33,128 nucleotides of DNA from Alphaproteobacteria bacterium. GTDB lineage: Bacteria; Pseudomonadota; Alphaproteobacteria; Sphingomonadales; Sphingomonadaceae. A program made the translations under genes and the position numbers. A model generated the notes under the pieces. The model saw only the letters and a list, made by a program, of their open reading frames with translations. It was not told the origin of the DNA and ran no database searches. The DNA is taken from the NCBI GenBank assembly GCA_030431435.1, contig JAUIJI010000017.1, forward strand, positions 1-33,128, read 5' to 3'. Positions 30,905 to 33,128 of this stretch are shown one piece after another. Within the stretch, counting starts at the first letter, position 1, and each line of letters starts with the position of its first letter.

Positions 30905-33128
30905 CTAAATCTTGAGGCCTGCCGAATAGGTCAGGCGCTCCATTACATTGTCCGGATCGTCCTCGCGCTCGATCCTTTCAAACTCTTCCACATGGATCAT
31001 GAAGTGCTTGTAATGGGGCGACTGATTTCGCGCTGGCAGCCTTATCCGATCGCAGACCCAGCTTTGCGCGCCAAGGTCTTCTCCGGATGCGGGTTCCAGG
31101 GCAAGGTTGTCCTCGATCTGAACCCAGTGCGAAGTCTCCCTCCAATCGCGGGCCTCCCTCCAGGCGAACAGCTTTGCGGCCAGCCGTGGCTCAAGGGGAG
31201 CGGTGCCGGATACGCGATCCATATTGTAGGTTGGACCGGCGACCTCAGCCTTCCACTTGCGGCCGCTGATGTTGGAGATTTCCAGTTTCCGCGACGGCAG
31301 GACATGGGCGATATACTCGATCGGGTGCGACAGCTTCAGCCCGTCCAGGGCGTGCTCCTGATAGCGGACCAGCCCCAGATGCAGGAACGGATGGTAGGCC
31401 ATGCCCTCATCAAGCCTGATATCGATATCAAAATATGGACCTGCCTCATCGTATCCCGTGATCGGAAAGGTCGCGAGTTCGACATCCATCGTCAGGCCGG
31501 TTTCGCTACCCGCAGTCGTATCATCCTCGGCGAGGAGCAGCTTGCCGGTTGTGTTCGACGCTCCGGGGAAATTGCTGGCATCGAGCTTCAAGGGCAGGCC
31601 TGAAGTCGAGCGAGACGGGTCCTTGCCCGGACGCGACAGGAAACGCTGGAAAGGCGCCAGATCATCGGAATAATAATCGCACGGGTTCGCGATGTCGGAA
31701 CCGCCAGGCAAGAGAACGATCCCCAGTTGCTCGTTCACTCCAGACGCGAACCAATCCGTGCCCGGATAGATACGCAGCCCTGCGGTGCGTTGCAGCTTGT
31801 GATGCTTGCGATCAAGCCAGGTCCAGTTGAACAGCGGCAGCGCCCGTTTGATCACCGGCGGTGGCGGACGGAAGGTGCATTCTGTCGCGACGTTGAGAGT
31901 GACGTGCTTCTCGTGCTTCTTACGCTCGTCGGGATCGTCAAGATCCGTGTCGTAGAATTCGGTGAAGGCTGAGGTGGCCTTCACCGTCACTTCGAGCATC
32001 CGCGCACGGCCATCCGCAAAATTGTAGGACAGGTTTCGCAATTCACGATCCGGATTGACCGATGGAACCTCTTTCGGGTCCTGCTTGAGCAAGCTCACCC
32101 AGTTGGCCTCGTCGTTATCGGGCGGCGTATCGCTCACTTCGATCTCGAACAGCTTGGCGGACTGGGTCTGCGGGAGTTCCTGCCAGCTGGTCACGCCATG
32201 CTTGTCCGTCACTTGCTGGATCGTATCGGTGTTGAATTCCTTCCACACTGCTTCCGCTGTCAGCTGGCTGACCTCGCGCCGGTCCACCTTGACGCGGCCG
32301 GTGAAATAGGTGGTGGCACCGCCTTCGCTGCCGGTCCATTTGAGCTCATCCGGGTCGCTGCTGTTCGCCGCTGTTACCCAGCTTTCGCCTTCCTTCGCCG
32401 TCACAGTGACGGGGTTGAGCCCCAGCTCGAAACACTGTTTGCCAACCTGCACTTCGCCGCTCGCTGCAAGTGTTTTGGGCTTGATCCGGGCATGCACAAG
32501 GTCAATCCTGCGCTGCATCTCCTCGTCGCGGCACCACATCGAGAGGGTGGCCCTCACGGTCTCTGGCAAGGTGATGGTGACGCAGGGCACGTTGACCAGC
32601 AGTCCGCCGTCGGAATCGTTGATGAGCTTGCCATTGGCAGCGACGGAGATCGCCATGGCGTTGCCCGGCTCAAGCTCGATCAGCACCGGCGCGGCATCAT
32701 CCTGGGTTTCGCCGCCTGCCTTGTCCCAGAAGGCAATGCAGGCGGTTTCCTCATTCCCCGTCACCTCATCCCTCAGGCGCAGGTTCAGGACATCGTCGTG
32801 CCGGTTTACATAATAGGGTTGCAGCGTGTTGTTGGCATCAACAAGCACCGCAACAGTACCGAGCGCCTGGCTTGTTTGCTTCTTGTCATCGGGCACCGCA
32901 GCAAGATCGATATCAGCGCCCGATCCGCTTTGCGGCTTGGACACCGTTCCTTCCGTATAGCGGATACTGTGAAAGCGCGCCTCGGGCAGCGAACCGCCAG
33001 CGTGGGACAGCCATAGCGCAGGATGGCCATTGCGACGGCGCGCGAACGCACCTGATGGACGATGCTGGTAAGACCCGTCGAACTGCCCTTGTGTTTCAGC
33101 CACGTCGAAAGGAACGCGCGGCGGGGTG
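30905..33128 (-). CDS. Very large protein of unknown function, N-terminus outside the window
   Basis: The minus-strand frame is open through the window edge (the last codons before the GTG at 33103 read PPRVPFD), so at least 741 residues belong to a longer protein. I do not recognise the family. The visible part is rich in beta-strand-like segments with many Asp/Glu residues. It includes HPALWLSHAGGSLPEARFHSIRY, a stretch of WTGSEGGATTYFTGRVKVDRR, FRPPPPVIKRALPLFNWTWLDRKHHKLQ, and a conserved-looking end YFDIDIRLDEGMAYHPFLHLGLVRYQEHAL. There are no membrane segments in the visible part. It ends eight bases before the Tat metallohydrolase, so the two are in one operon and may form a complex or act in sequence. 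It might be structural or a secreted scaffold, but this is speculative. Confidence 0.7.
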   Translation of the reverse strand, partial: TPPRVPFDVAETQGQFDGSYQHRPSGAFARRRNGHPALWLSHAGGSLPEARFHSIRYTEGTVSKPQSGSGADIDLAAVPDDKKQTSQALGTVAVLVDANNTLQPYYVNRHDDVLNLRLRDEVTGNEETACIAFWDKAGGETQDDAAPVLIELEPGNAMAISVAANGKLINDSDGGLLVNVPCVTITLPETVRATLSMWCRDEEMQRRIDLVHARIKPKTLAASGEVQVGKQCFELGLNPVTVTAKEGESWVTAANSSDPDELKWTGSEGGATTYFTGRVKVDRREVSQLTAEAVWKEFNTDTIQQVTDKHGVTSWQELPQTQSAKLFEIEVSDTPPDNDEANWVSLLKQDPKEVPSVNPDRELRNLSYNFADGRARMLEVTVKATSAFTEFYDTDLDDPDERKKHEKHVTLNVATECTFRPPPPVIKRALPLFNWTWLDRKHHKLQRTAGLRIYPGTDWFASGVNEQLGIVLLPGGSDIANPCDYYSDDLAPFQRFLSRPGKDPSRSTSGLPLKLDASNFPGASNTTGKLLLAEDDTTAGSETGLTMDVELATFPITGYDEAGPYFDIDIRLDEGMAYHPFLHLGLVRYQEHALDGLKLSHPIEYIAHVLPSRKLEISNISGRKWKAEVAGPTYNMDRVSGTAPLEPRLAAKLFAWREARDWRETSHWVQIEDNLALEPASGEDLGAQSWVCDRIRLPARNQSPHYKHFMIHVEEFERIEREDDPDNVMERLTYSAGLKI

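Noticed and set aside
1-33128. Search for prophage, transposase, integrase, CRISPR repeats, tRNA or rRNA
   Set aside because: Nothing resembling these was seen by reading; every sizeable frame with convincing structure is metabolic, transport, regulatory or unknown.

Overview
The window looks like chromosomal DNA of a sphingomonad (Alphaproteobacteria, Sphingomonadales, possibly the Erythrobacter side). The reasons are uniformly high-GC genes, a TonB-dependent receptor and DUF6152-type secreted proteins typical of that group, a FadL porin, and a transcription factor that closely resembles the blue-light LOV-HTH protein EL222 of Erythrobacter litoralis. I saw no rRNA, tRNA, insertion sequence or CRISPR array. 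No intergenic gap exceeds 300 bases; the longest are about 200.

Regions from left to right. (1) 1-2546: a truncated secreted-type protein, a DUF6152 protein, a strong terminator and a secreted CE1-type esterase. (2) 2550-6129: a LOV-HTH photoreceptor-regulator (minus strand), a renalase-like FAD oxidoreductase and a DUF393 protein downstream of it, and a divergent FadL porin. An identical 12-base core with a TTAGG box lies on each side of the LOV-HTH gene and may be its operator. (3) 6173-10830: a two-subunit hydroquinone 1,2-dioxygenase, a divergent aldehyde dehydrogenase (probably 4-hydroxymuconic semialdehyde dehydrogenase) and a GMC oxidoreductase. (4) 11001-16236: a secreted DUF8021-like protein, a large secreted G8-domain beta-helix protein and an aromatic-acid type MFS transporter. 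(5) 16253-27003: a minus-strand series of arylsulfatase, TonB-dependent receptor, PQQ quinohemoprotein dehydrogenase, SnoaL-like protein, DUF3237 protein and CocE/NonD hydrolase, with a divergent LysR regulator at the promoter end. (6) 27093-33128: a second sulfatase of iduronate-2-sulfatase type, then an unrecognised pair made of a Tat-exported lipoprotein metallohydrolase with a large insertion and a very large protein of unknown function that runs off the window.

How the genes may work together (inference): the content fits uptake and breakdown of sulfated and/or esterified aromatic compounds. The receptor would bring substrate across the outer membrane. Sulfatases and esterases would unmask hydroxyl groups, and PQQ, GMC and aldehyde dehydrogenases would oxidise alcohols and aldehydes. 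The hydroquinone dioxygenase would open the ring. Maleylacetate reductase, sulfatase-maturation genes and any enzyme making hydroquinone are not in the window, so the substrate is unknown. The strongest candidates for undescribed biology are the light-regulator module with its duplicated motif, the six-gene sulfatase-to-CocE operon, and the metallohydrolase plus giant-partner pair at the right edge.
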